In this document: one piece after another, positions 47,395 through 60,165 of the stretch
How the letters are laid out: the number at the start of each line of letters is the position of its first letter
Position numbering within the stretch: position 1 is the first letter of the stretch
NCBI GenBank assembly: GCA_025403435.1
Contig: CM046335.1
Span: forward strand, 4,803,101-4,867,100
Reading direction: 5' to 3'
Source: Artocarpus heterophyllus
Taxonomy: Eukaryota > Streptophyta > Magnoliopsida > Rosales > Moraceae
Length of the DNA: 64,000 bases
The notes under the pieces: generated by a model
The model's input: only the letters and a program-made list of their open reading frames with translations
What the model was told of the DNA's origin: nothing
Database searches by the model: none
Made by a program: the position numbers and the translations under genes

Positions 47395-48941
47395 TAAGTT
47401 ATTACTTGTGATAAGTTTAATGAGAATTTTGTGCCCTTTTGTGGCAAAATGGGGAGACAATCACTATTTTTTGAGGTAAAACTTAAATTAATCCTAAAAT
47501 TTTCTGTTAAGTACTTGAAATGTTAGAGTGATGTTTGAATAATCTTTCTAAAATTGTAACACAATTTTCATCTTTTCAGAACTTTTTTGAGAAATTTGTT
47601 GTAGTTTTGACCACAAGTCTCACTTGGATGTCCAAAAACTCTCCTACTTAAAAAAGTTACCCAAACACTATCAGAACTCCAAAAAGAGGGCTTGAAAAGC
47701 AAAATGTTAAACAAACCCGTCTTGGTTTTTAGTTGAAGAGAAAACAAATAAAAAACAAAACAACTGTAAAAATATCCTTCCAATATATAAATTTTCACTC
47801 ATGTTAATCAAGTCTCTCAATAAGTGTAGCTAATTTTTATATTGTGCAATTTTTTTAAATCCAATACTGTGCAAGTTGACAAAGTGAAGTTCTTGAACTC
47901 TGAAATTTACTGATCCAATGCAGTACTTTCTATGAAGTTGTGCCAATATTCTTCGGGCTAAACTAAATCTATTAACTTAATTGAGGGAAAATCTCTCTTA
48001 ATCCATTAACATAATCTCGTGAGAAGGAATCACGAAGTTAAATTTATTGGAGGAGGTCATTTCCGTGTTTTTTTTTTTTAAAAAAAAATTTTGCTCGACA
48101 AACACTATTTATGACCTCCACGCATGAGTTCCACTAGCTTGCTACCTAGCTAATAACTAGACTTGTACATTCACTACGTTGATTATTCTTCTGACCCAAA
48201 AGGACAAAAAAAATTGCAAGACCAAAAAAACAAAGTTCTATTTCGGTTGAATTTCTTTTTACACACCAATTAATTGTGTTTGTGTTTTTAAAAGAAAAAA
48301 AAAAAACAGTAACAAGTTAAACACTATACTTTGATTTGTTTTTTTTTTTTTTATAGCTAGAAGTACTTTAAAAAAAAACTCCCTTTTCATTTAATTTTCT
48401 CTAATTATTTTGTAATAATACATAACAATCAATAGTAAATTCAGTTTAGTAGTTTAAATTGAAAAAATTTCAGGTTAATTTAATTTTATTACCGTGTTTT
48501 TGTTATAAAATTTAAATTGCTATAATACTTTTATTTTAAACTGGTAGTTTAAACTCACAGTCTAAACGCCTGATGTAAGCTTTTACTTTGCTTCTTTTCA
48601 TATTATTTTGGTTTTTCTTTTTCTTGTTTTCTTGCAAGAAGCTCATGAGAGTTCATTATTTCCACACAGTCTAATTAACGTAAATTAAACAAAGAATTGA
48701 GACTAACTGGTATAGTGTCAAGCTTATAGATATATTGTAGACTTGGTAATACATATACACACATATTTACACCCACATATATGCACATTTATATGATATA
48801 TATGAAAGTAAGCCAGCATGGGTTGTCTACTTCCAGTCTTGTAGTTTCCACTCGCTTCCCCCAGCAACCATAGGATATATAACATCACCCTGTCGTCACG
48901 TTCCCCGGCAAGCTTGCAAGATTCCAGCTCACACATTCTGC

Positions 48942-48947
48942 CACGTG
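48942..48947. promoter_or_regulatory. G-box CACGTG upstream of Aux/IAA gene
   Basis: CCACGTGTCA, a perfect G-box with ABRE-like flanks, lies about 315 bp before the ATG at 49262. It is a possible site for PIF or other bHLH/bZIP factors. Confidence 0.5.
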
Positions 48948-49261
48948 TCACCCTTCCATTTCCCAACCCTCTCACACGCAAAAATGAAATAAAATAACAA
49001 AATAATAAAAAAAAAGAAAATAAAGCTAGGAAAATGCCAATTTTAATCCCCAGACCTGATATTTATACCATCCAGGACCAAACCAAAGAACTCCTTCCCT
49101 TCCTTCCCTAACGTCGCTATTATTACCACAAACAACAAACACTACAAGGCCTATAACTCCCAGCTGAAAAATAAAAATAGAGCAAGAGAGCAAAAAAAAA
49201 AAGTGTGAAAAAAATTATTGAGGGCTAGCTAGCAAAGAAAACAAATTGGAAGATCATCATC

Positions 49262-52248
49262 ATGGGTTTTGAGGAGACTGAGCTGAGGCTAGGCTTGCCC
49301 GGTGGCGGAGGCGGTGGCGGCGGAGGAGGAAGTGAAGGAGAGGTGGTGAGAAAGAGAGGTTTCTCTGAGACTGAGAGTAGTGATGACAGTGTTGATAATG
49401 TGGATTTGAAGCTGAATCTTTCCTCCACGGATCAGGCAATTGAGACTGCTCATAATGTTATTATTGCTGATCACCATCATCATGACAAGGCTTCTAACAA
49501 GACCTTGAACATGCAAAAGGAGAAGAATCTTCTTCCAACTGATCCTGCCAAGCCTCCCGCCAAGTAAGTTCATCATACATATTTATATATATGTATTCAT
49601 GTATCTGTATATGCATGTATATTCAATATGGTTTTCGTATTTATGTGAATAGTTATATAAGCGTGTGTGTATTTACATACGTGTGAAGATTTTTTTTTTT
49701 TTTTTTGTGGCATGGTTTGATTTATATAGCTATAAGCTTAGAGAGAAGATGATGAAGATAAAGGACCTAGATCTTGTTTCAAGAGAATATAGAAAAGAAA
49801 AAGAATTCATGAAGACTTAGAAAGAGAAAAACTCTTTAGGAAGAGATGATGGATATAATGATCTCTAATTAAGATAATCTATCAGAAAGGAACTTTAAAA
49901 GTTGACCGTAAAAATAAGTGCATCTGAAACTTTTCTCTTCTTTTCACCAATTAATTAAGTATCCATAACAACCTTTTTCTCATGCTTAATAATTGTAGAC
50001 TTTTGAAGGAATTGTTTATCTTTCGTTTCTTTCCATTTCTTTTCTTTTCTTTTTCTTTTTTTTTCTTTGTTTAAAATAGTCTCTCTTTGACCTTGAGTTG
50101 ATAACTCGTTCACTACACGAAATAGAAAATCGGTTCTTCTCTATGGATCTGTTTTCAAAAGTAAAGATTGGAATTACAAAAAATAAACTCATAACTAGTT
50201 ACTATTACATTTCTCCCTCTCAAAACAAGTCACTATTACCAAAAAAGAGAGAGAGAGAGAGAGTTCTGTAACTCGAACAAATTAAACAAAATTAAATACT
50301 TAAAAATAAGCTTGTATAAGAAGGAAAACAATAACATAGATAAAGCTTTTGAATATATTTATATATATATAAGGGTATAAAGTTTAGAACTCTACACATA
50401 AAAAGGATTTTGATCTTGCAGATCAACATTATTATAAAACCTTTACATCTGAATAAACGTAATAAAGAGAAAAAATTCTAGCTAATCTAATTACCGCACA
50501 TAATTGACCTATCTAATTGAGCAGTTAGTAATTAATTAGCAGATCAAAACACACTTGTCCATGATTCTTTTTCCCCTCTCGTTAAGTAAAAGGTGATAAT
50601 TGCTTCAATAATTTCTAAGTACATATATTGTAATCTTTGTTTTTGAAAAAAAAAATAAAGTGCTCAATTCTGTCCTCTTCAACTATTTGATAGAAATTCT
50701 AATTTCCACCCTTGAAAAAAGGTAATTTACTATGTATAAACCCGAGATAAAATATTGATTCATACAATATATATCGAATTTCTAGGGCACAAGTTGTGGG
50801 GTGGCCACCAGTTCGGTCATTCCGAAAGAACATGTTGGCCGTCCAAAAGAGCAGCATCGATGAGAGTGAGAAGGAGATGAGCGGCGGTGGCCGGAGTGCA
50901 GTGTTTGTGAAGGTTAGCATGGACGGTGCACCTTATCTCAGGAAGGTTGATCTGAAGATGTACAAGAGCTACCAAGAGCTGTCTGATGCCCTTGCCAAAA
51001 TGTTCAGTTCCTTCACCATTGGTAATTATATATAAAACATATTTGTACTATTTTTTTGTGTATTACTAATTTTGGACAACCATAACAAAATCATAATCAT
51101 TTCCCACTGGTTAGAAAAAATCAATGTTCAATTGGCTCTATATGTTTCCATGTATTTATCTAACATTTTTCCAAGATATTATATAGCCTATTATTATATA
51201 TGTCTTAAATCTATGTACTTGCACACTTTTATATGTCAACCTTGAGTTTTAAGTTGCTGGGCACCGAAATTGTATCCCAATCAACAATTGGTACAATAAT
51301 GTATTGTCTTTTATTATTATTATTTAATTTTTTTGGGTTGTTATTTAATTTTGTCTGGTTTTTCTTTAAAGGGAACTGTGGATCCCAAGGAATGAAGGAT
51401 TTCGTGAATGAGAGCATACTGATGGATCTTTTGAACGGCTCTGATTACGTCCCCACATATGAAGACAAGGACGGTGACTGGATGCTGGTTGGCGATGTCC
51501 CCTGGGAGTAAGTTCTCTTCGTCAATCATCTTCATTCTAATCTTCGTGATTTTACTCAAATCAATCTTCTTTTTTTTAGCTATAGTAATCAAATTATTTG
51601 TCATTTAAATGTGAATTGAAACTTTACAAATTTAAAAAATAGAGTTAATATAATTTTTTTTTGTTTTTTTTTTCTGTTGCTTAAATGATGTATTTCTTTT
51701 GTGGGTCGACCAGAATGTTCGTTGAATCATGCAAGAGGTTGCGCATTATGAAAGGAAAGGAGGCCGTTGGACTCGGTAAGTTTCTGCAATTGCAAATTAA
51801 TTAGCTATTAATAAAATCATTACTTATAAATTAGAAGATAAAATAAACCCATAACTTAAGCAATATACGGGGCTAGAGTGAGTGGAGTTTAATCCTGCAT
51901 TGGATAAAAAAACAAAAAACCACTGTGTGTTGTGTTTTTACTTAATTACTAAACATGCATATGCACTTGATTTGAGTTGCTTTAACATAATTTAACATAT
52001 ATTAATTAATACATGATAGTCCGACTAATTAGTGTGTTCGGAAAGTAAATTGAAACCAAGATTTTAAACCGAAAGTATTATAGTATGGGAAAGCTTTATA
52101 CTGTAATATTTTTTTTTTTACATTATTTAAGTTGAAGTGGATGAGTTTTAATGGATTTTGCTATACACCCATTTATATTATTTAAACAATAATATTGTTG
52201 GAAATTTCAGCACCAAGGGCCATGGAGAAATGCAAGAATAGAAGCTAA
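49262..52248 (+). CDS. IAA16: Aux/IAA auxin-response repressor, IAA7/14/16/17 clade
   Basis: Five exons: 49262-49563, 50786-51021, 51372-51507, 51714-51775 and 52211-52248, giving 257 residues. Domain I is TELRLGLPG followed by a run of ten glycines; a second LxLxL (DLKLNL) lies near residue 50. The degron [14 protein letters not shown] is intact. The PB1 region has [20 protein letters not shown], the clade-typical [20 protein letters not shown], then [19 protein letters not shown]. The C-terminus ends [12 protein letters not shown] with a basic nuclear signal. Exon phases all agree. The protein binds auxin-response factors and TOPLESS in the nucleus and is degraded on auxin perception. Clade membership is firm; the exact orthologue is inferred. 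It stands head-to-head with the smaller Aux/IAA gene at 37276-38224. Confidence 0.95.
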
Positions 52249-55200
52249 ATTACAAGTGACCAAATATGACACGGCCTGCCTGAATCATAAAAAGAACAAC
52301 TTCAGAGAGCGTGAAGATGGATTGAGCAGGTTTCTTAGGGTGTTTTTATCTGTATCAAATATTCATATGGTTTGATATATAATTAATGTGAGATATATTA
52401 ATTTGGGTTTTTCTTCTTTTTTTCTCCCTTTTCTTTTTCTTTGTCATGGACAGAGACAACACAAACTCTTTTGTTTCAAGATACTCAGCTTTATTAATGT
52501 CTTGCTTGTTTAGTCTTAATGGTTTGCTTAATAATAATAAATGTGACAATGTAATGGTTTGTTTGTAGTTATTGTGCCCTTATTGTTTCTTAAATCTTAT
52601 TTATTCCATTTTAAAGTAATTGTAACCTTTTTTTTTTTTTTTGATCATGTTACATTATGGTAGTTGTTCTCTCTTTATGGTATTTATAAATTCTTGCTAA
52701 AAAAAATCAACCTCAAGTTTTCTAGTTGTTATAAACTATATAGACCTAAGGATTTTATTTGGGAAGAGTTAATGATCACTTTGTTGATTGAGGGACGGGG
52801 AGTAATAACATGTGCATGTTATATGGAGCATTTATACACAGTCAGTTATCTTAAATTATTATTTCTCTTTTTTTTTATTATTTCTTCAATAAATTCATAA
52901 TTAACTAGAATTAAAACTCATGCACCACCGAGAGTCCTTCCATGCTAACAAAATTATGCATCTCTCTCTCTAAGAGGATCTTCAAAGTCTGTCTTGTAAC
53001 AGTCAACAAGCGTAAACAAAGTTAGTTTGTTACCCTTCGTTTGAGAGTTTTGTCCAGTGAGTGACAATAATGCAAGAACCACTTAGATGTGTGTGTGTGT
53101 GTGTAATGCCAATATTGTAATTAATACATGGTCGGAATTTTATGCCCGGTCAAGCGTGGTTGCTGGCACATTAATCTCTGCATGAAAAATTATTGTACTA
53201 ATTTTGCACTGTTTAATCACACCAAGCTGTGCTTAAACAATCAATTTCGTCTTTCTCTCTCTAATCTCTTCAATCTGACAGAATATATCTGGGGTCTATA
53301 TGATATTTCTATTAATGGAAATTGCCCATTTTTTAAAATATATATATATATTGCATAATATAGAGAAATATTATTGCTTTTGATAAAGTGGGTTCTCGGA
53401 GTGATCCACCATAATATATCTTACATTAACGTGACACATGGAGCAGAAAAAAAATTGGAGAGAGAGAGTCGAATCATTCATTTCACACTTACATATGTTA
53501 TATGAGGAGACAGGGCATGCATGATAAGTTTTAATTGGGGAGGAGATGATGTCAAATAACAACCAGAGATGAGCAATTCTTTCTTTCGGCAATTATGGGT
53601 ACGTGGAGTATACTCACTGTCGTTTGTGTCTGTCACTAGGATGACAACACCATTCAAAAATCTTGGGAATCGGTCAATAACCCATCTTTTTCTATTTTTT
53701 TTCTTCTTTTTTTTTTTTGTCCTTAAGGCAAAGTTGGCATGGTTGCACATTGCTTGGCCATAATGCCTTCCTCACGAAAATCAATAAACAAATAAATAGG
53801 AGGAAATAATACTAACGTTAAGGAATGCAACTTTTTTTTTTTTTTTTTCAGCTTTTTATGGTATGCGGTTTATTTATTTGTGGAGAGAATCACGTTCACT
53901 CGTTTATATTTTTATCCAAATTGTGGAGGCATTTCTTTGATAAAAAAGATTTTACGTTAACGTCTCTTGACTCTAACTATAACTTTTCATGTAAAATGAT
54001 CAAAATAACCAAACAATCTCGACTGCTGATACTTGTTGCATTGATCTGAGTCCTTAACAATGGCATTTTTTTTTCAACCATTTAAGTGCAAATTATAGTT
54101 GTGGATGTTCAAAGATTACTTAATATCATTTTATTGGACTAAATAAGGGTAAAAGTGTCACTATTAGGTCCTAAATGTAGTTGAAATCATTCCCTAAAGC
54201 CAGGACAGGAGGGTTATTTTCATCTTAAAAAATTTTAATGGTTAAACATGTCTTTTGGGTTGGGGTTGACTAACGAAAGGCCAGTATTTGTATTTTTTTT
54301 GAAAATTCAAGGGCCATCGAAGTAAATTGCTTCAATGAAAACATATTTTTGTAATTTAGGCAAAACACAAAAAATCTGTATAAAAAACCTTTATTTTGTC
54401 ATACTAATACAACGATTCTTTTTAGTTATCGGATTAAATGTTAATGATTCAATCTATGTATATATGTCTACTTTACAATTTAATTAAAAGGCTAAAAGGA
54501 CTTTGCCTTGCTGATAGGCAAAACGATGTACCCTATTACAATAATATTTTCTTGTTCTTTAGGCCTAAACAAAAGGGCCGAAGTGAAATGATTTAGTTGG
54601 ACTTTATTAAGAATAGTTGGAAGATTTGGTCTTTTGGTGAAGGAATATAATTTGTGTGTCAAGAAGCCTCGCAACAACCAATGCTAAGCAGGCTAATGCA
54701 TATTCCTACTCAAACATATTTGAATTACTAATCCCAAGAAAAGCTTCTTTCTAAAAGCTGGTTTACCTTTCTCGTCTTTTGACATAATATTTTCTACTCA
54801 AGGATAATCCAATCATGTCCAATAGATTCCACCAGTGTTTAGACAAACCCTGTGCGTGAGTCTCTCCAACTATTCATGAGCAGCACCAGTACAACTACGA
54901 TTTCCTGTCTATGAGCAGAGACCATCTGTTATCTTATATTGGCGTGAAGTGGGATACTTATAAGCCGTTGGAGCACAATTTGCTTTCAAATTTGGTGAGA
55001 CAAAACACGATGACAAATGCGTTTGAAGTACAATTTGTCATTTAAAATTAGTTAGCTAAACGGCCTGTTAATGGATTTCAATTTTTTACAAAAAGAGTCA
55101 CTGATGAAAACAGCAATGCAAAATTACCGCTAGTCAGCAATATGGCTATTAATGTTTTCCTTACTATGGTCAAGATAATGAGGTAAAAGTAAAAATTCCA

Positions 55201-55402
55201 ATAAAGTTTATATTACATTAAATATAAGAGTTGCAACATTGAAGCCATCCTCCAAGCAAAAAATGGATGAAATATGACCAGTTTAGCATCCATGAATTTA
55301 GCACAAAACAACAAATTTAAGATGGCAATTTGGCTTCTGCTTTATTGTCTTCCACTGGTTTAAGAGAGCTTCCTTTATAGGCCTACCCAACAAATTTCAC
55401 CT
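52249..55402. other. Intergenic region
   Basis: No gene is supported. It holds the presumed 3' UTR of the Aux/IAA gene, a short (TG)n run near 53090, and poly-T tracts. Confidence 0.6.
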
Positions 55403-56811
55403 TCAGAAGTCAACTGATCTGATCACTAAATCTGCTTTCCTCTTTGATTTCATTATAAGCTCGGCATTGGGCCGGTCATTGTACTGTATCTGTATCGTAA
55501 TACTTAAATGTCACACGATTTGCTATCACAAGATATGAAAACCTTACCTCCCCTTCTTGCATGGGCTTCCTCTGGATCCTCGGTGCAAGGACATGACAAA
55601 TGATCAGAAATGACAAAAAAAAAAAAAACTGTAAATGAGCGAGAAGCCTATACAATGGATGAATGTGTCTAGCATATTGACCCATGTTAAGGTAAATGTA
55701 TACAGAGGACAGAGGCATATACGAATTATATCCTATCGGATTTGAAAGTTGTACATGTTGTTTTTACTAAAATTTGGCTACAATTTTAAGGAATATGAAG
55801 CAGAATGTAAATAAATTGCAGATCTACTGCAGTTACCTAGGTATTGTATCACTACCAGATAATGGCAACTTGCGTTTTGTATGCAACAGGTAGACAAACA
55901 GTAAATTTTAGGCAATGTACACCTAATTCCTACACTTGCCAAATTATACGACTGAATCAGGGTAAATTTTCTTGCAGTTTTGTATTGCAATGCTTCTTTG
56001 GAACCTAAGCTAGGGCTTATCTGAATGAGATATCCAATATAACTATAGTGCAAATATGGTGGGAAAAAAAATTAGAAAATCAAAAGAAAGATTTACCTCC
56101 ATTGCATCCAGCTGGGAACGATAAAGACAGAATCCATCCATTGGAATAACTGTAGCAACATTTGGAGGCTTAACTTGGGAATCCAACGAAGAAGCGGCTT
56201 GCAGCCATAACTTGTTTAACCGCTGCACCACTTCGGATGCTAAAGTAGACTTTCCCGATCCAGGGAGACCAGCCAAGCCACCAATATATCTGCATGCCAT
56301 TTTCAGTCAGATGGATGAAAAAATTTAAAAATTCTCACCAAAATGACTTCAAATACAATGAGTGAAACATTGGACATTAAAGTTCTCAACTATGAAAGAA
56401 ATGATCTGGTTACTGCAATGTCACAAAATCCGACATGTTTTCCGCTGATGAGAAGCTTGCGCTTACTTGAATTCGGGGTTAGCTGCTACTGCTGCGGTTG
56501 GAAGAAGACGCGAAGCTAAAGCGTCGTACAAATAAACCAGAAACAAACTGCAGATAGCTTTCTTAACTAGTGACGCTGATATGGTACACCTGCCCTCTAC
56601 GAAAAAAGTCTCCTTTTTTTTTTTTTTACAAGAAATTGCCTGTAACAAACAAGAACAAAAAAATATCAAAACATGCTAATTGAGATAAAAATAAATATTA
56701 AGTATTAAATAATTTGAACAAATAAACACCTTCACAGATTCATTCTTCCGAGATGGAGATACAGTCTGAGCAAACCAAGGTTGTGCTTTTCTCGGAAGTT
56801 CGAGGAACACG
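55403..56811 (-). pseudogene. P-loop uridine-kinase-like protein, central exons missing
   Basis: Recognisable exons on the minus strand are 56467-56547 (YDALASRLLPTAAVAANPEF), 56097-56289 (GLAGLPGSGKST Walker A, then PPNVATVIPMDGFCLYRSQL), 55549-55579 (DPEEAHARRG) and 55403-55483 (YNDRPNAELIMKSKRKADLV to the stop). An open exon at about 56729-56811 may be upstream. The family is a plant P-loop kinase-like group related to bacterial/yeast uridine kinases (Arabidopsis At1g03030 type), usually about 300 residues. Between the last two exons only 65 bases remain, and about 100 central residues (substrate and lid region) are absent. Direct joining of these exons shifts the frame into an early TGA. 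No start ATG is visible in the first exon. It is called a pseudogene; a functional intact copy elsewhere is expected. Confidence 0.72.
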
Positions 56812-59800
56812 AGAAAAGTTTGAGGTTGGAAATTTTTTTCTTTTCCCCTCTCCCTTTCTTTGTGACCCGCTTTTATTTCTAATGGACTTTAAATTGTAAA
56901 GGACTAGAATTACGCTGACACGTGGCTAAACGCAAAACTATTTTTTCTTCGTATAGTTCGTTCGTACGCGAAGGTATCGATCGATATCTTTCCAAAAAAA
57001 AAATGAGAGATCTATCGATAGGCTTTTGGAAAGAGCAGCACCATATGCCGCCCCACTACATAGGTCCCACCTGGGTCCAATAATGGTATGGATCCGGCCT
57101 GTGAGAGGCGCAAGCTTTAACCGTTGGGTCGAAAAGACTTTTTTTTTTAAAAGCTTTTTTTTTTTGTTTATAAAGAAGATTTTTGAAGGACACTTAAAAA
57201 GACAAGTTAGAATTATTTTAGAATTTGAACTATTTTAAGTTATTTTTAATTTAATTAAGACTAAACTTCAAGTGTTACTATAGATTTATTTGGGAGGACT
57301 TTTTAAAAGTTATTTTTGATTTTTTAAGTCTAAAAGCTGCTTCTAGAAGGGTTTGGATGAACTGTCAAAAGAGATTTTATTCTCTAGAGGTGCTTCATGT
57401 CAAAGCCACAAAATGTAGCTTCTCAAAAAGGCACTCTTGAAATAGACTTGAAACTTGTATCAGAGTATCAATAAAGACATTAAGTAAATTAGATCAAAGC
57501 TATGAGAAATCAAACAGTATTGAAAAATAAACGAGACCACACGCAGACATATATAGTGGTTCACTCTATAACGAGAGTTATATTCATTGTTCTTCACTAT
57601 AGATGAATAAATGAGTACAATTTGTAAAAAATGTTGAAAGAAATGATATATGAATGAGAGAATTTCTGTAGAGTTTGTCGTATATTTCCAGTGAAGTTGA
57701 TGATGGCCTTGTATAGGACATAGCATGAGATCGTGACCCCAAACTGATGGAAGGAGTGAGAACAGTAATGCACATTGTAGTGGGACATATGTCGATTTAT
57801 GATAGGACGTAAGAATTAGGCTTTTCGTGGCTTAGCACGTTTCCTCTTGTAACTACCAGGTTGTGTAGATCGACCCCATCAAACAGACACTTAGCAAATC
57901 TACAATGATGAAGAACGTTTAGATTTAAACGATGAAATGAGTAAAGTCGTAATCGAATCGTAACTAACAATCGAATCGATTGAAGCCCTAACTCAAACGA
58001 GTACCGAGCAAGTGGTGCTTCTCATGTCAATCTATCTCAAATCGAATGTTCTTGCTAGGCTCGATTCACTCAGACTATAATTCAGACTCCTCATTTTAGG
58101 CTTTTATTAAACGACTTAGGCCTACTAAATCTTACCCCACCCGAGGCATTTTGAGAAACGGAGTTAAGAAAATTTGATTTTAGCAAAATAAATTTTTTTT
58201 TTTTTTACAGTTTTTTGACGCAAGAAAATATATTTTTTAGACATAAAAACAGTTTTAATTTTTTTTCTTTTCACTCTGTTGAGATTTTTTTTCTCGTTAT
58301 AGTTATTTTTGTCTTTTTTTTGAAAAAAACTAAGACAGTCTAATTATCTAGAAAAACGTATTTTTTTCCTGCAAAAAAAAAAAGGGACATTTCCTCAATG
58401 AAGTTTTTTTTTTTTTGCCCTTTCATCAAAATGATCCCCCACCGCCATCCCAAATCAATTGATCAATAACCTATAATCAAGAAACAAGATCAGACAACTT
58501 TTAACATCAATCTATTGTTTTTTTTTTTTTTCTTGATGACTAACATCAAGCTATTTTTAGTTGTAACAAATAACTGCCCAAAAATGGTATTTCCAACTAC
58601 AACAAACGAAATAAAAAATACAAAATCAAAGAAAACATAGGTTTTTTTTTTTTTTGAATGCTTCAACAAAATACCCACATCAAAATAAATAATAAAAAAA
58701 ACACAAAAATAAAACCCAATATGCCCATCAACATTCTTCATGCTAACTTGAGAGACCTGTTTGGATTGGAGGAGAGAGCATTGCACAGGGGTGACGACGA
58801 TAAGAACTCCAATCTTCTAGGTTCAACGTCACATGGAGGAGAGTTGTCGCAGGCAATGGGATCATCATGCTGACCGCAGAAACTCGCGAAAGCAGAGTGA
58901 GGCTTGGGGGGGCTCGCATGAAGAAGGGCGGCCAAAGGTGAATCGGTTGTGTCAAGTAGAAGAAGTGGAAGGAAGAGGGTTTTCTTTGTTTTCTTTTGTT
59001 TTGTTTTCTTTGGTTTTCTTCCTTCTTCTTTGTTTCTCTTTCCTGGTTGCTATAGTTTTTTTTTTTTTCTAATTTTATATTTCTTAAAATGTAAGTAGTA
59101 TATTTTTAAATTTTGGAAAGCAAGAGGTTTTTTTTTTTCAAAAACAAAACGAGTTTAATTAAGAGCTTTTTTGTCTTTTTTTTGTCTAAAAGGTATGAAA
59201 AGAATAAATTAAAATAATCCCTTCAAATTCAAAAGATAATGTTATAATTTTGAAAATAAAAGAATAAATTATGAAATAAATAAAACTAGAAGGTAAATTT
59301 ATGTAATTAACAATTATCACGTGGGGATTCAACCTTGTTCAATCATTGTGTTGTCGTTTTCCAGGTTATGGCGTTTTGCATCTTATTGTCGTTTTCGAGT
59401 TGATGCCTTTTTTGCTTCGTTTTTAGCTTTGTGTAGTTTAACATTCTGCTGTCGTTTTTTAATTTTATGTCCTTTTTAAGCTTATTCGCATTTTTTTATA
59501 ATGTTGTCGTTTTCAGATTATTGTGGTTAAATTCATGTCGTTTTGAAGTGACCACATTTTTTATCACGGCATTTTGCCCGTATAAATTACGATGGTTTTC
59601 GTTTGTACTTGCAAGTGAATCTTGATAACCCAATTGACTATAAACAGACGTGTTTACATCTAGACAATGCAATTTGCAGCAGCACCAACCACAAAACTTG
59701 CAACTCCCTAACTTTCGTAACCAATAGACCTAGAGCTAATCAGCAATGTCATCTGCAAACTTCCCTACAAATTTTTTGTTAAACGGTATAATAGTCAACA

Positions 59801-60165
59801 AAAGAAAAATTGTCGAAAATTATTACAGGTCGCACATTTGGGTTTTCAAAATAAAAATAAAAAGACATTTGATGCTAAGGTGTCCTATGAGTCTGTGTCT
59901 GACATCATTGCTAGAGACTTGAGCAGTTAAAAAATGCCTCATCTGGCTAACTCCACAAAAAAGATGCACATGAATATGAAGTAATAAATTTTTTATTTGA
60001 AGATGAGTTATAATATCACAAGCCCCACTGTTAGTTTGTTAGGAACTAAACAATGGTTTAATGTTGACTGGGGCACATTAAAATACTTGATAACTGGGCC
60101 ACACCACCATGGGAAAGTAAAAGTAATATCAGCTTACAGCAAAGAAATGTTTCGAAGCCATGTAA
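56812..60165. other. Intergenic region with repeat debris
   Basis: No gene is supported. 57440-57800 resembles internal sequence of old plant retroelements (inference from composition only). 59350-59545 has five spaced TGTCGTTTT units. Many poly-T tracts are present. The GC-richer patch at 58740-58970 has only short overlapping frames. Confidence 0.5.

Larger units (their letters stand above)
38225..49261. other. Long intergenic region between divergent Aux/IAA genes
   Basis: About 11 kb without a supported gene. Near the left gene it is GC-richer (38600-38960). It holds a 49-bp tandem duplication (39512-39609), TA/CT/GA microsatellites, and two MITE-like copies (42347-42494, about 47230-47394). 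A CACGTG G-box (48942-48947) lies about 315 bp before the right gene's ATG. Both gene promoters must lie here. Confidence 0.6.

Noticed and set aside
58738..58955. Short overlapping frames in a GC-richer patch
   Set aside because: No domain, no splice context and no continuity; treated as noncoding.
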